From positions 2,418,001 to 2,482,000 of the forward strand of contig CAWCOH010000001.1 in NCBI GenBank assembly GCA_963797115.1: 64,000 nt of DNA, in the 5' to 3' direction. A model generated the notes under the pieces. It saw nothing but the letters and a program-made list of their open reading frames with translations, made no database searches and was not told the DNA's origin. The position numbers and the translations under genes are program-made. The DNA is from AP-15 sp963797115. GTDB lineage: Bacteria > Pseudomonadota > Alphaproteobacteria > ATCC43930 > CGMCC-115725. Shown piece after piece: positions 27,289 through 36,191 of the stretch. How positions within the stretch are numbered: position 1 is the first letter of the stretch; each line of letters starts with the position of its first letter.

Positions 27289-27757
27289 ACGGCGCCGCGC
27301 CTGCTCCGCTCGCGCGTGTCGACATGACACACTGTTTGGCCATTGTGTTAATCATTGCAAAACAGCACTTTAGTATTTGTTATAGTAACATGGATATCCA
27401 TAAGTGCACCCTTTATCGCGAAAATCGTCCCGAGGACGGATAAGGGTTGAGACGGCACGTCGGTGGAGACTTTCACCCGTTCGGGTGCGCTGAGCATCTC
27501 GACGGTACCCCGCGCGGCGACTGCGCCCATTTAGTCGTCGATCCGCGCGGGCCTAGGCGGGTATCGACTAACCCGCCTCAACCCTGATCGACGGCAACCA
27601 TCCGACTTCTCTTGGCGGCGAGGCTATGTGGCCGACCCAAATTTTTCCCAAACAAATGCCAATTCGGCCCTTCAACTCGCTCCCTTTGAGTGGGTTCCAG
27701 GTCTGGGCGGACGCGCATCTGACGTTGTTGCGATGGGTATAGGAATATAGATGCGAG
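27289..27757. other. Intergenic, AT-rich tract plus hairpin
   Basis: These 469 bases between mrp and the winged-helix TPR gene hold no supported gene. Bases 27330-27420 are clearly richer in A and T than the surroundings and may be a promoter region. A perfect 8-bp hairpin, AGGCGGGT at 27555-27562 with ACCCGCCT at 27571-27578 and an 8-base loop, has no T-tract after it. Confidence 0.4.
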
Positions 27758-29383
27758 TTGATGGCCGGACCGGTCGGGAGCAACTGCATGGACGTGCTGG
27801 GTTCAGCCGACATTCTTCTGTTCGAAGGCTTTCGCCTCGACCGCCGGGGCGGCGTCTTGTATCGATTGGATCGCGGGGCCTCGGGCATGCCGGTTGCGCT
27901 CGGCGCGCGAACAGTTGCTTTGCTCGGCCTGTTGGCTGGACGGCAAGGCGAGCTGGTCTCGAAAGACGAGATTATAAAGGCCGTGTGGCTCGGACGGGCG
28001 GTCGAAGAAGCCAACTTGAACGTGCAGGTTTCAAAGCTCCGCCAAATACTCGATCAGAACCGGGCGGAGGGCAGCTGCATCCAGACCCTTCCCGGACGCG
28101 GCTATTGCTTCGTAGCACCGGTGATTCGTATGGACGGTGACGGTGATGGGCAGCCGGCCTCTCCAATAATTCCAGAGGTTGGCTCCGGCCTGCAGCAACG
28201 TCTGTCAATCGTCGTCCTGCCCTTCGAAAACCTCAGCCGCGATCAGGGCGAGCAATATTTTGCTGACGGGATCACCGAGGATTTGACAACCAATCTGTCG
28301 CGGTTCACGAACATGTTGGTGATTTCGCGTAATACCGCGTTTACTTATCGGGACAAGCCGCTCGACACGAGGCAAATCGGTCACGAATTGGGTGTACGGT
28401 ATGTGCTGGAAGGCAGCGTTCGCCGCTCGGACAAACGTGTGCGCGTCAATGCCCAGTTGATAGACGCCGAAGCGGATGCGCATCTTTGGGCGGAAATGTT
28501 CGACCGTGATTTCTCGGATTTGTTCGAGTTGCAAGACGAGGTGACCACTGCCATCGTCGGCGCCATCGAGCCGGAGCTACTCAAATCCGAACGTGATCGC
28601 CTCGCCCGCCGACCGGCCGCAAGAGAAGACGCCTACGAATTCTATCAGCGCGGGTTGTGGCACTTCTACCGCTACACCAAAGAGGACAGCGTCGAAGCAC
28701 AGGGCTTATTTCGGCGCGCGTTGACGATCGACGCGGAATATCCGCAGCCCGTCGCGCAATTGGCCATCACACTTTGCAACGCCGCCTATCTGGGCTGGGT
28801 AGATAACGACCAACTCAATTACGTCGAGGCTTACGAACTAGCCCAACGAGCGGTTAGTCTCGATGCCCGCTATCCGGCAGCCCATTTCGCACTCGGCCTC
28901 GTCTGCATGTGGACGCATCGCTCCGATCGCGCGAGGTCGTCGTTCAACGAAGCGACCAAGCTCAACCCCAGCTATGCCGCTGCCCATGTTCTTCTTGGGC
29001 AGATGCACCTCTACGGTGGCCATCCGGAGGAGGCGATCACGCTTGCCGAAAAGGGCATTCGCCTCAGCCCCAAGGATCCTCGCGTGTTTATCTGGCTGGC
29101 TGCGCTCGCGGGCGCGCACTACCGACTAGGACACTATCCCCAAGCGATTGAGGCCGGGCGACGGTCGTGGACGCTCAATCGGAATTGGCCGGCCGGCCTG
29201 CGCTATGTCGTCGCCGGCTTGGCCCAGCTCGGTCAATTCGAGGAGGCCGAGGCCGCGCTCGAGGAGCTGCGGCTCCTTAACCCGAAGCTTGTCTTCGTAG
29301 AGGGCAACCTGCGTCGGCTGTACAACGACCAGGTCGCGGTCGATCACATCCTGGATGGTCTGCGCTTGGCCGGCTTTGATTGA
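27758..29383 (+). CDS. Winged-helix regulator with TolB/FlgO-like and TPR domains
   Basis: A 541-residue protein, the first of three related genes here. Residues 15-115 form an OmpR/CadC-type winged helix (LVSKDEIIKAVWLGRAVEEA, TLPGRGYCFVAP). Residues 145-275 match the TolB-N/FlgO-like module seen in cyclase-TPR proteins (VVLPFENLSRDQGEQYFADG, LGVRYVLEGSVRRS). From about 290 to the end lie TPR-like helical repeats. No membrane segment separates the modules. Members are usually annotated as adenylate cyclase-like or CadC-like regulators with unknown signal. Codon use and GC resemble neighbours. An ATG further in (27788) is also possible. Confidence 0.8.
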   Translation: MMAGPVGSNCMDVLGSADILLFEGFRLDRRGGVLYRLDRGASGMPVALGARTVALLGLLAGRQGELVSKDEIIKAVWLGRAVEEANLNVQVSKLRQILDQNRAEGSCIQTLPGRGYCFVAPVIRMDGDGDGQPASPIIPEVGSGLQQRLSIVVLPFENLSRDQGEQYFADGITEDLTTNLSRFTNMLVISRNTAFTYRDKPLDTRQIGHELGVRYVLEGSVRRSDKRVRVNAQLIDAEADAHLWAEMFDRDFSDLFELQDEVTTAIVGAIEPELLKSERDRLARRPAAREDAYEFYQRGLWHFYRYTKEDSVEAQGLFRRALTIDAEYPQPVAQLAITLCNAAYLGWVDNDQLNYVEAYELAQRAVSLDARYPAAHFALGLVCMWTHRSDRARSSFNEATKLNPSYAAAHVLLGQMHLYGGHPEEAITLAEKGIRLSPKDPRVFIWLAALAGAHYRLGHYPQAIEAGRRSWTLNRNWPAGLRYVVAGLAQLGQFEEAEAALEELRLLNPKLVFVEGNLRRLYNDQVAVDHILDGLRLAGFD

Positions 29384-29668
29384 AGCGAATGCCTGAGTGC
29401 GCTCGGGATGTGGCCGGTACGTCCCCGCCACCAGCTCGAATGGGTCTTTCCGTGCGCTTTTAGCGTTTTTTCAATTGACATTGTCGTGCAAAATTGCTAA
29501 ATCCTTACGTCATGACAGACACTCGCTAACCGGGACTTGCGCTTTAGGCCACGGTCTCATTCTGAGTACGGCTCGGCGACCGACCAAGAGCCCCGCTAAT
29601 GCGGATGGATAAGTCTTGTTCGCGAACACTTGGCGAATGTGAAACCTACTCTCACGGACCAGAGGAAC

Positions 29669-29947
29669 ATGGCGAAAATCAATGTTGAGATCCTCGGTCG
29701 TCACCTGGGAACAGCGATGTCGAGCGAGGAGAGGAGCTATCAAGCCTTCACGGTTTACGCATTCCACCCGGCGCATGGAGTGATGCTCCCGGAACTCTGT
29801 GATCTCGTTATCGATTGTGCGCATGGCTGGGTGATCCCTATTCGTGGCGATGGCGGTGGGGAAGCTGTCGACCCGTCAGTCGGCGGATCCGACGGCGTCT
29901 CCGTCATCGATCTGGTAGATCTCTTGCACACCATCCCCCGCAAGTAG
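29669..29947 (+). CDS. Small hypothetical protein
   Basis: About 92 residues from MAKINVEILGRHLGTAMSSE. The ATG at 29669 has an AGAGGA ribosome-binding site at the right distance. The composition is protein-like, with an acidic central part and a Gly/Asp-rich stretch. No family was recognised. It lies alone in the gap between the TPR regulator and thyX, and the 285 bases before it hold nothing recognised. Confidence 0.4.
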   Translation: MAKINVEILGRHLGTAMSSEERSYQAFTVYAFHPAHGVMLPELCDLVIDCAHGWVIPIRGDGGGEAVDPSVGGSDGVSVIDLVDLLHTIPRK

Positions 29948-30063
29948 ATTAACCGCAAGTTGGCACCCTCCTGTTCTTTCCCGGGAGGCACTTCTCGCGA
30001 GTTGCGTGAAGCGAACGGGTTGCTGGCGACGCGCCGACCGGCAAGCCTGCGCCCCCGCGATGG

Positions 30064-31005
30064 TCACTCCAGCGGGCGGCCGAGCACCGTCATCAACTCG
30101 CGCCACTCGCGCCGCGCCAGACCGCTCGCCTCCGGCGCCACCGGCTCGCCGGCGAGCAGGCGGCGGATCACGGCGAGCCCGGTCGCGGAAATGGTTGCCG
30201 CGTTCATCCGGTACTCAAGAAACGCTGCATGGGTCATCGGCACCCACCGCTCCAGCGTGGCCAGCATCGCCTCGGCATAGGCCCGGATCTCGTATTGGGC
30301 ATGGGGATCGGCGCGCAATGACAGGAAATGCATCAGATTGTGCAGGTCGGTCTTCCAATACCACTGGGTATAGAAGCCGAGCGACAGGTTGATGCGGGCG
30401 AGTTCACGGGCGAGGCTGGGGCGAGTCGGGTCGATCGGCGCCCCCGACGCGTCCTCGTTGAGGAGTTCTGCATAGCCGGCATAGGCTTGTTCGGCGTCCG
30501 TGCGCAAGAGGTCGAGGACCCGCCGTGCCTCGGCGCCATCGAGCACTTGCTCGCGTCCCTGCCGGTTTGTCGTGGTCTGCGCCGCCAGGTTCTCGGGGGC
30601 CGGAATGTAGAATTCGTTGTCTAGGATCGAGTATCGTGCCGAGTACTCGTTGACGTTGGCCGTGCGATGCCGGATCCATTGCCTCGCGACAAAGATCGGT
30701 AATTTGACGTGGTACTTGATCTCGCACATCTCGAATGGTGTCGTGTGGTGGTGACGCATCAGATAATTGATGAGCCCCTGGTCCTCGCTGACTTTGCGGG
30801 TGCCGCTCCCATAGGAGACGCGAGCAGCCTGCACCACCGCCGCATCGTCGCCCATATAGTCGATGACCCGAATGAAGCCGTGATCGAGCACCGGCAGCGG
30901 TTGGTAGAGGATCTCCTCCAGGGCCGGCACTGTGGCCCGCCGGGTCGGCTGGGTCTCGCCGCGCCGGACCGCGATCTCGTGCTGCTGTCCCGGGGTTAGC
31001 TGCAT
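30064..31005 (-). CDS. thyX: Flavin-dependent thymidylate synthase ThyX
   Basis: A 313-residue enzyme making dTMP from dUMP using FAD, NADPH and methylenetetrahydrofolate. The family signature RHRTANVNEYSARYS is at residues 112-126. Other blocks are ISYMRH-type YLMRHHHTTPFEMCEIKYHV and WYWKTDLHNLMHFLSLR, which bind FAD and dUMP. The ATG at 31005 has an AAGGAG ribosome-binding site. ThyX genes are common in alphaproteobacteria that lack ThyA; whether thyA exists elsewhere cannot be told. It is divergent from the tmRNA gene. Confidence 0.96.
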   Translation of the reverse strand: MQLTPGQQHEIAVRRGETQPTRRATVPALEEILYQPLPVLDHGFIRVIDYMGDDAAVVQAARVSYGSGTRKVSEDQGLINYLMRHHHTTPFEMCEIKYHVKLPIFVARQWIRHRTANVNEYSARYSILDNEFYIPAPENLAAQTTTNRQGREQVLDGAEARRVLDLLRTDAEQAYAGYAELLNEDASGAPIDPTRPSLARELARINLSLGFYTQWYWKTDLHNLMHFLSLRADPHAQYEIRAYAEAMLATLERWVPMTHAAFLEYRMNAATISATGLAVIRRLLAGEPVAPEASGLARREWRELMTVLGRPLE

Positions 31006-31084
31006 CGCCTACTCCTTGCTCGGAGACGGCCAGCCTGCGGGATTGCCTCGGATCGCCTGCCGCCCTATATCTCCATTGTCGGGC

Positions 31085-31157
31085 AACCGACTATGGCGAT
31101 AAACGGCTTGTGAAATAAGCGTTGCGGACCCGGGGGCAGTACCCGGCGCCTCCACCA
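31085..31157 (+). ncRNA. ssrA: Permuted tmRNA, acceptor piece (5' part of the gene)
   Basis: The 3' half of a tRNA-like domain ending CCTCCACCA (CCA at 31155-31157). The T arm folds as CCGGG (31130-31134), loop GGCAGTA (31135-31141) and CCCGG (31142-31146), then the acceptor strand CGCCTCC (31147-31153), discriminator A and encoded CCA. In alphaproteobacteria ssrA is circularly permuted, so this piece comes first and is cut from the coding piece at the intervening sequence 31158-31176. The upstream limit is approximate. Confidence 0.85.
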
Positions 31158-31176
31158 AATCTCCGCGGGCCTCGGT

Positions 31177-31380
31177 GCCGGCGATTCGAGGGGGCGAACT
31201 AGGCTCGACGCGCGTGGTAAAGGCAAGATCCGTCGCCCGGCATGATACCGCCGTTATCGGGTCATAATCTAGCTGCGAACGACAACTTCGCATCAGAGGC
31301 GCTCGCGGCCTAACCCCTAGCGGGGTAAAAGCCTAGAGCAATTCGCGGTTCGAGGGGCACCGGGCAACAGAAGCCCCTCA
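31177..31380 (+). ncRNA. ssrA: Permuted tmRNA, coding piece
   Basis: It starts near GCCGGCG (31177-31183), continues with GATTCGAGGGGGCGAAC, and carries the tag reading frame at 31275-31313: ANDNFASEALAA then TAA. The tag resembles the known Caulobacter tag (AANDNFAEEFAVAA) and ends in the ALAA recognised by ClpXP. After the stop lie a CCCC-TAGC-GGGG hairpin (31314-31325) and the stem GAGGGGC (31352-31358) with GCCCCTC (31373-31379), probably the end of the piece. tmRNA frees stalled ribosomes and marks the unfinished protein. The 5' strand mispairs at two positions with the acceptor strand of the other piece. Confidence 0.85.
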
Positions 31381-31426
31381 CTCGCCCGCGCTTTGCCCCG
31401 CCCTGCGAAGAAGCGAGCCGCCGGAT

Positions 31427-31897
31427 ATGGCCCAGGATCTTTTCGACTACCCCAAGATGGTCGAGACCGCGTTGCGCGGTGTCGTGCGCGAAGCGCTGGA
31501 GCGGACGGAGCGGGAGGGTCTGCGCGGCGCTCACCACTTTTACGTGAGCTTTCGCACCGGCGCCCCCGGGGTAACGATCCCGGACTACCTATTGACCAAA
31601 TACCCCGAAGAGATGACGATCGTTCTCCAAAATCAATTCTGGGGGCTCGAAGTCCGGGAACGGGATTTTTCCGTTACTTTGAGCTTTCAAAACCGGCCGG
31701 AGCAATTGACCATCCCCTTTGCCGCGGTGGCGGGCTTTGCCGACCCCTCGGTCAATTTCGCCCTTCGGTTCGAAGTCCCGGCGGCGACATCGCCGGACAC
31801 GCTCGCGCTGCCCGCGAAGACTTCCGCCCCGGAGCCGTCTCCGTCTCCCCGGCCCGCCGCCGAAATCGTGACCCTCGACAAGTTCCGAAAGAGGTGA
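31427..31897 (+). CDS. sspB: SspB-alpha, ClpXP adaptor for ssrA-tagged proteins
   Basis: A 156-residue protein starting MAQDLFDYPKMVETALRGVV, the alphaproteobacterial form of SspB. Tag-binding core blocks are HHFYVSFRTGAPGVTIPDYL, EMTIVLQNQFWGLEV and VTLSFQNRPEQLTIPF. The C-terminal 35 residues are Pro-rich and flexible, ending VTLDKFRKR, the ClpX-binding tail. It tethers tmRNA-tagged proteins to ClpXP for degradation. The gene lies directly after the tmRNA and reads in the same direction. Confidence 0.88.
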   Translation: MAQDLFDYPKMVETALRGVVREALERTEREGLRGAHHFYVSFRTGAPGVTIPDYLLTKYPEEMTIVLQNQFWGLEVRERDFSVTLSFQNRPEQLTIPFAAVAGFADPSVNFALRFEVPAATSPDTLALPAKTSAPEPSPSPRPAAEIVTLDKFRKR

Positions 31898-31919
31898 TGC
31901 TCGCTCTCGGGAGGCTGAA

Positions 31920-32150
31920 ATGAGTTCGTTCGAAGAATACGCCAACAAGTACAAGTCGGCGCGAATGGAACGCCGCACCGGTATTCTCCAGGTGACCTTG
32001 CACACCGAGGACCAGTCGCTGCGCTGGGGTTTTCTGCCGCACGGCGAGTTGCCCGAGGCCTTCCATGACATCGGCTCCGATCGCGAGAACCGCATTGTCA
32101 TCCTGACCGGGACCGGCGAAGAGTTCTCCGGGCCGCGGGCAACGCCCGGC
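31920..32150 (+). pseudogene. N-terminal fragment of an enoyl-CoA hydratase/isomerase
   Basis: The reading frame begins MSSFEEYANKYKSARMERRT and continues with LPEAFHDIGSDRENRIVILT and TGTGEEFSG, the N-terminal part of the crotonase fold. Family proteins are about 250-300 residues. Here similarity stops after about 77 residues and the frame goes on as unrelated residues to a stop at 32406-32408. The oxyanion-hole and catalytic regions are missing. The gene was cut by a deletion that joined it to a fragment of an outer-membrane protein gene. Confidence 0.7.
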
Positions 32151-32178
32151 ATCTCCTCCTTTCCGGCCCGTCCGAATT

Positions 32179-32472
32179 TTGTTGACCCCCTATCTCTGGC
32201 TCGCCAACGTCAACAGCACGATCTTGACGCCGATAGAACGAGTACCCCAAGTCATTTCGGATGTCGGTGCCTTTCAATTGTTGGGACACCTCAACGCGGT
32301 ACCGTTTCCGGGCACGATCGAGATCCACGGTGGACCGTTCAGCCTGCTCGGCGGTGCGATCCACCTACCGGTCGGCACCGACATTACCACCCGCAACGTG
32401 TTATTTAATGGCGGCAACGCCGGGCTGATCGCCGACGCGGGGGCCGTCACGGGATGGCCGGACATCCAATGA
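32179..32472 (+). pseudogene. Fragment of an outer-membrane-type protein gene
   Basis: The frame reads LTPYLWLANVNSTILTPIER, SDVGAFQLLGHLNAVPFPGT and GPFSLLGGAIHLPVGTDIT, an alternating pattern resembling the first strands of a family of hypothetical beta-barrel proteins that begin with a similar Trp-Leu-Thr-Pro-Tyr segment. It has no signal peptide, no good start (a TTG only) and ends after about 97 residues, overlapping the MscS start. It is most likely a truncated internal piece. Family assignment is from memory of the pattern, not a search. Confidence 0.5.
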
Positions 32473-34292
32473 CGCTTGCTGCGCGCTACGTCAAATATCT
32501 GCGTATAGTCCTTGTAATCGAGTTTATCTTTGCTTTGCCTAACGCGGCAAAGGCGGAAGACCTTAATCCGCTTCGTCCGGTAGACACCTCCAGTCCGAGA
32601 GCGGCGCTACAAGGCTTCATTGGGACGATGGACGATATGTATCGCAATTTAAAGGATATCTTGCAGGAGTATTCGGCATCGCAAAGGCTATACCACACCC
32701 CCGAGGAACGACGCAGACTGGTTGAGGCGTTTTCCAAACCAGCAAAGGCGATAAAGGTTTTAGACCTGTCCGACATCCCCCCGGTACTCCAGGATACCGT
32801 CGCGCCCGAAAGGGTGCTCCAGTTGAAGGAAATACTCGATCGGGTCGAGATCCCTTCCCTCGAGAGCATCCCGGCTCAAGATGCGATGTCACGAGCTTCA
32901 GCCAAGCGTTGGCGCCTGCCGGGAACGGAAATCGATATTGCGCTTATCGAGAACGGGCCACGCTCGGGAGAATATCTCGTTACTGCCGAGACCGTGGATC
33001 GGCTCCCCGGATTCTATGACCGCGTCCGCAAGCTGCCCTACAAGCCGGGGCCGGCAGCCGAACTGAGCGAGGTTTACCATCGAATGAGCTCGGGGGGCGC
33101 TGCCACCATCTACGAGGCTTATTTGAGCTCGCCGGTCGGGCTGCAGCGCATTGTACCAGTGCGCTGGATGCTCAATCTTCCTGCCTGGGCCAAGGCCCGG
33201 ATCGCCGGCGCTGCATCGTGGCAATGGTTCGGTCTTATCATCGGACTCACCGTCTGCGTGGGATTCGTCTATGGAATTTTTCGCCTCGCCCGACGTCTCG
33301 GCAGAGACAGGCCTGAAGATGCAGGTCCCGGTTGGCATGCTCTGCTGACCCCGCTGGCCATTATCCTGATATCCGCTGTCCCGGTGCCATTGCTCTGCAC
33401 AATTTTCCGGATCGGCGGAACCCCGCGCATTCTCATCACCTTTATCCAAACCGGCACGCTCTACCTCAGCGCCGCCTGGCTTTCCGTAGTCGCTGCCAGC
33501 CTTTTCGCCGAAGCTATCGTTGAATCGGAGCAGCTGCGACCTCGCAGCTTGGATGGCCAACTGATCAGGCTCGGCATGCGGTTCGCCGGCCTCGCGATCG
33601 CCGTCGGGCTGCTGATTCAAGGATCTTACGAGCTGGGCTTCCCGACCTATTCGGTGCTTGCCGGGCTGGGCGTCGGCGGTTTGGCAGTGGCGCTGGCGGC
33701 TCGGGACAGCCTCGCCAACCTGCTCGGCTCGATGCTGATCATGATCGAGAAGCCGTTTCGCGTCGGCCATTACGTCAAGGTGTCGGGCGGCGAAGGTACG
33801 GTCGAGGATGTCGGCTTTCGCAGCACCCGCATCCGCACATTGGATAACTCGCTGATATCGATCCCGAACAATTCCGTGGTCAATGCGACGGTTGAAAACC
33901 TCAGCCTGCGGGTGATGCGCCGCCAGCGCTTTTTCATCCAGGTCACTTATGATACCCCTCGCGAAAAACTCGAGGAGCTGGCGGCTGAAATCAAACAGCT
34001 GATCACAGATCACCCGCTCACGAACAAGAAGAGTTTTCATGTCCGCTTCAACGATTTCGGCGAAAGCAGTCTGAATATTTTGGTATATTTCTATCTCGAA
34101 GTAGCAGATTTAGCCGCCGAATTAGAGGCCCGAGAGGAAATTCTGTTACGAATCATGGATCTCGTGCAACAATTGGGCATTGATTTTGCCTTCCCTACGC
34201 GCACGCTGGTGATCGAGACCCCTCCCGAACCGGATGCGGGCCTATCGCGCGCCTCTCTTAGCGCGGTGCTCGGCCGGCACCGACCGGCATAG
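32469..34292 (+). CDS. MscS-family mechanosensitive channel
   Basis: About 607 residues from MTLAARYVKYLRIVLVIEFI, with a signal peptide ending in ALPNAAKA. A periplasmic N-terminal region of about 200 residues is followed by four or more membrane segments. The pore helix and beta domain are clear: LAGLGVGGLAVALAARDSLA, then MIEKPFRVGHYVKVSGGEGT and STRIRTLDNSLISIPNN. Opens under membrane tension to release solutes. It is larger than E. coli MscS and of the YbdG/MSL-like size class. The GTG/ATG upstream (32454) adds five residues that would spoil the signal peptide. Confidence 0.9.
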   Translation: MTLAARYVKYLRIVLVIEFIFALPNAAKAEDLNPLRPVDTSSPRAALQGFIGTMDDMYRNLKDILQEYSASQRLYHTPEERRRLVEAFSKPAKAIKVLDLSDIPPVLQDTVAPERVLQLKEILDRVEIPSLESIPAQDAMSRASAKRWRLPGTEIDIALIENGPRSGEYLVTAETVDRLPGFYDRVRKLPYKPGPAAELSEVYHRMSSGGAATIYEAYLSSPVGLQRIVPVRWMLNLPAWAKARIAGAASWQWFGLIIGLTVCVGFVYGIFRLARRLGRDRPEDAGPGWHALLTPLAIILISAVPVPLLCTIFRIGGTPRILITFIQTGTLYLSAAWLSVVAASLFAEAIVESEQLRPRSLDGQLIRLGMRFAGLAIAVGLLIQGSYELGFPTYSVLAGLGVGGLAVALAARDSLANLLGSMLIMIEKPFRVGHYVKVSGGEGTVEDVGFRSTRIRTLDNSLISIPNNSVVNATVENLSLRVMRRQRFFIQVTYDTPREKLEELAAEIKQLITDHPLTNKKSFHVRFNDFGESSLNILVYFYLEVADLAAELEAREEILLRIMDLVQQLGIDFAFPTRTLVIETPPEPDAGLSRASLSAVLGRHRPA

Positions 34293-34509
34293 CCCACGTT
34301 AGGCCGAAGGGCTCGGCGACGCGGGTACCCGCCGCCCGCGCGACATCAGGGCCGATTACCGAGGTTCTGCCAAAAATGCATCGTCGAAGGGCGCTGGGGT
34401 GAGTTATCTGCCTCGATATGAACGCTGGGCTCGGATTGACCTGGACGGCGGCCGGCGCGACATTGCGAGCCGCGAATGCCGCGGCTCGGGACACTGAGGG
34501 AGCTTGCCA

Positions 34510-36191
34510 ATGGATGATGTCGCCGAGCAGCGGGCGGCGGCGGTTCCGCGCGCCACGACGCGGCGGTCGCGGCGCATTTCGGTCATCTGGGTGATCCCGC
34601 TGGTCGCCGTCGCAATCGGCGCTTGGCTCGCCTGGGACACATGGTCGAAGGAAGGGCCGACGATCAAGATCTCCTTCGACAGCGGCGAAGGGCCTGCAGG
34701 CGGGGCAATCGCAACTCAAGTTCAAGGACATCGTCTTCGGCAAGGTCTCGAGCCTAGAACTTGCTCCCGACCATACGCATGTCATCGTGTCCGTGGCCAC
34801 AACTCGCGAGGCCAAGCCCCTCCTGACCGAGAAGACGATCTTCTGGGTGGTAAAGCCGCGCCTCTTCGCCGGCAATGTCTCGGGTCTCGAGACGCTCCTC
34901 TCCGGCACCTACATCGGCATGTTGCCCGGGCAAGAAGGCAAGGAGCAGCGGGAATTTGTCGGCCGCGAGGACCCGCCGATCCTGCAGGCCAACGTCCCGG
35001 GGCATACCTTCCTACTAAAGGCCAAACGATTGGGCTCGATCTCGCTCGGCTCGCCGGTGTTCTATCGCGACCTCAACGTCGGCGAGGTGCTCGGCTGGGA
35101 CATCGCCGACATGGCCGAATATGTGACGATCCGCGCTTTTGTCCGAGCGCCGTACGATGGCTATGTGCGGGACCAGAACCAGGTTCTGGAATGCTTCAGG
35201 GGTTTCGATCAAGCTCGGTGGCACCGGGGTCGAAGTGCAGCTCGAGTCCCTGAAGGCGCTGCTGCTCGGCGGCATCGCGTTCGAGACGCCGACTGCGGAG
35301 ATCCGCGCGGCTGCCGCGCCGGAGAACCACGTCTTTCCGCTGTTCGCCGATCGCGATGCGGCGAACAATGCTTCGTATACCCGCAAAATCCCGGTGATTT
35401 CCTACTTCCCCGGCTCGGTGAAGGGGCTGGCGCCCGGTTCCGAGGTTACGATGCACGGCCTTCAGGTCGGGTACGTCACCGAGGTACGGCTCGAATACGA
35501 CCGCGCTAAGGACATGGTCGTCGCGCCCGTTCGCTACGAGATCGAACCCGAACGGATCGTCGGCGTGGGACAGCGGGTGTTCAAGACCGACCAGGAGTCG
35601 GTGGAAGCGGTCTTGAACAAAGGACTGCGAGCGAGCCTGCAGAGCGCCAGCTTGATCACCGGGCAGCAGGTGATCGCGCTCGACTTCGTCCATGACGCGC
35701 CGCCGGCGCAGGTAACGATGGAAGGCGAGGACTTTGTGCTGCCGACCGTGGAAGGCGGCGGGTTCGCCGGATTGGCATCCTCCGCGACCGAGCTGCTCAA
35801 CAAAGTGAACTCGATGCCGTTCGACCAGATCGGCGCAAACCTCAACGGGATCCTGAAGTCGGTCAACGATGCGGCCCAGGGTCCGCAGCTCAAGAAGGCG
35901 CTGACCGATCTCTCTGCGATGATCGCATCGGCCCAGGGCATGATCCAGCGCCTCGACACCAAGCAACTGCCGGAAATAACCGCCGGGCTGCAGAAGGCCC
36001 TAGCGAGCGCCAACAAGCTCGTCCTGTCGCTCGACAGCGGCTATGGCGATAACACCAAGTTCAACCGCGACCTCGATCGGCTGATGGTGCAGGCCAATGA
36101 CGCGGTCCGCTCGATCCGGGCTCTCGCCGATCTGTTGGCACGCCATCCCGAGGCATTGCTCAAGGGCCGGCCCGAAGGACCGCTCGAATGA
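34510..36191 (+). pseudogene. pqiB: pqiB, MCE-domain intermembrane transport protein, two frameshifts
   Basis: Joined across frames, the protein is about 560 residues: a cytoplasmic N-tail, a membrane helix (ISVIWVIPLVAVAIGAWLAW), three MCE domains and a helical C-terminus. Frame one runs to about 34690, where an extra G in GGG breaks the family motif Glu-Gly-Leu-Gln-Ala-Gly. Frame two (FKDIVFGKVSSLEL, FVREDPP-like) runs to about 35185, where bases are missing or added before FWNASGVSIKLGG. Frame three continues to 36191. The gene starts at an ATG with GAGGGAG upstream. PqiB forms a needle carrying lipids between membranes. Real decay or sequence error cannot be told apart. Confidence 0.85.

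Noticed and set aside
25975..27330. 451-codon minus-strand frame opposite mrp
   Set aside because: His/Arg/Asp-rich shadow; mrp has clear Walker and CxxC motifs.
31009..31293. 94-codon minus-strand frame between thyX and sspB
   Set aside because: It lies over the tmRNA, whose tag frame and CCA end explain the sequence.
32898..34040. 380-codon minus-strand frame opposite the MscS gene
   Set aside because: Shadow frame; the channel gene shows signal peptide, pore and beta-domain motifs.
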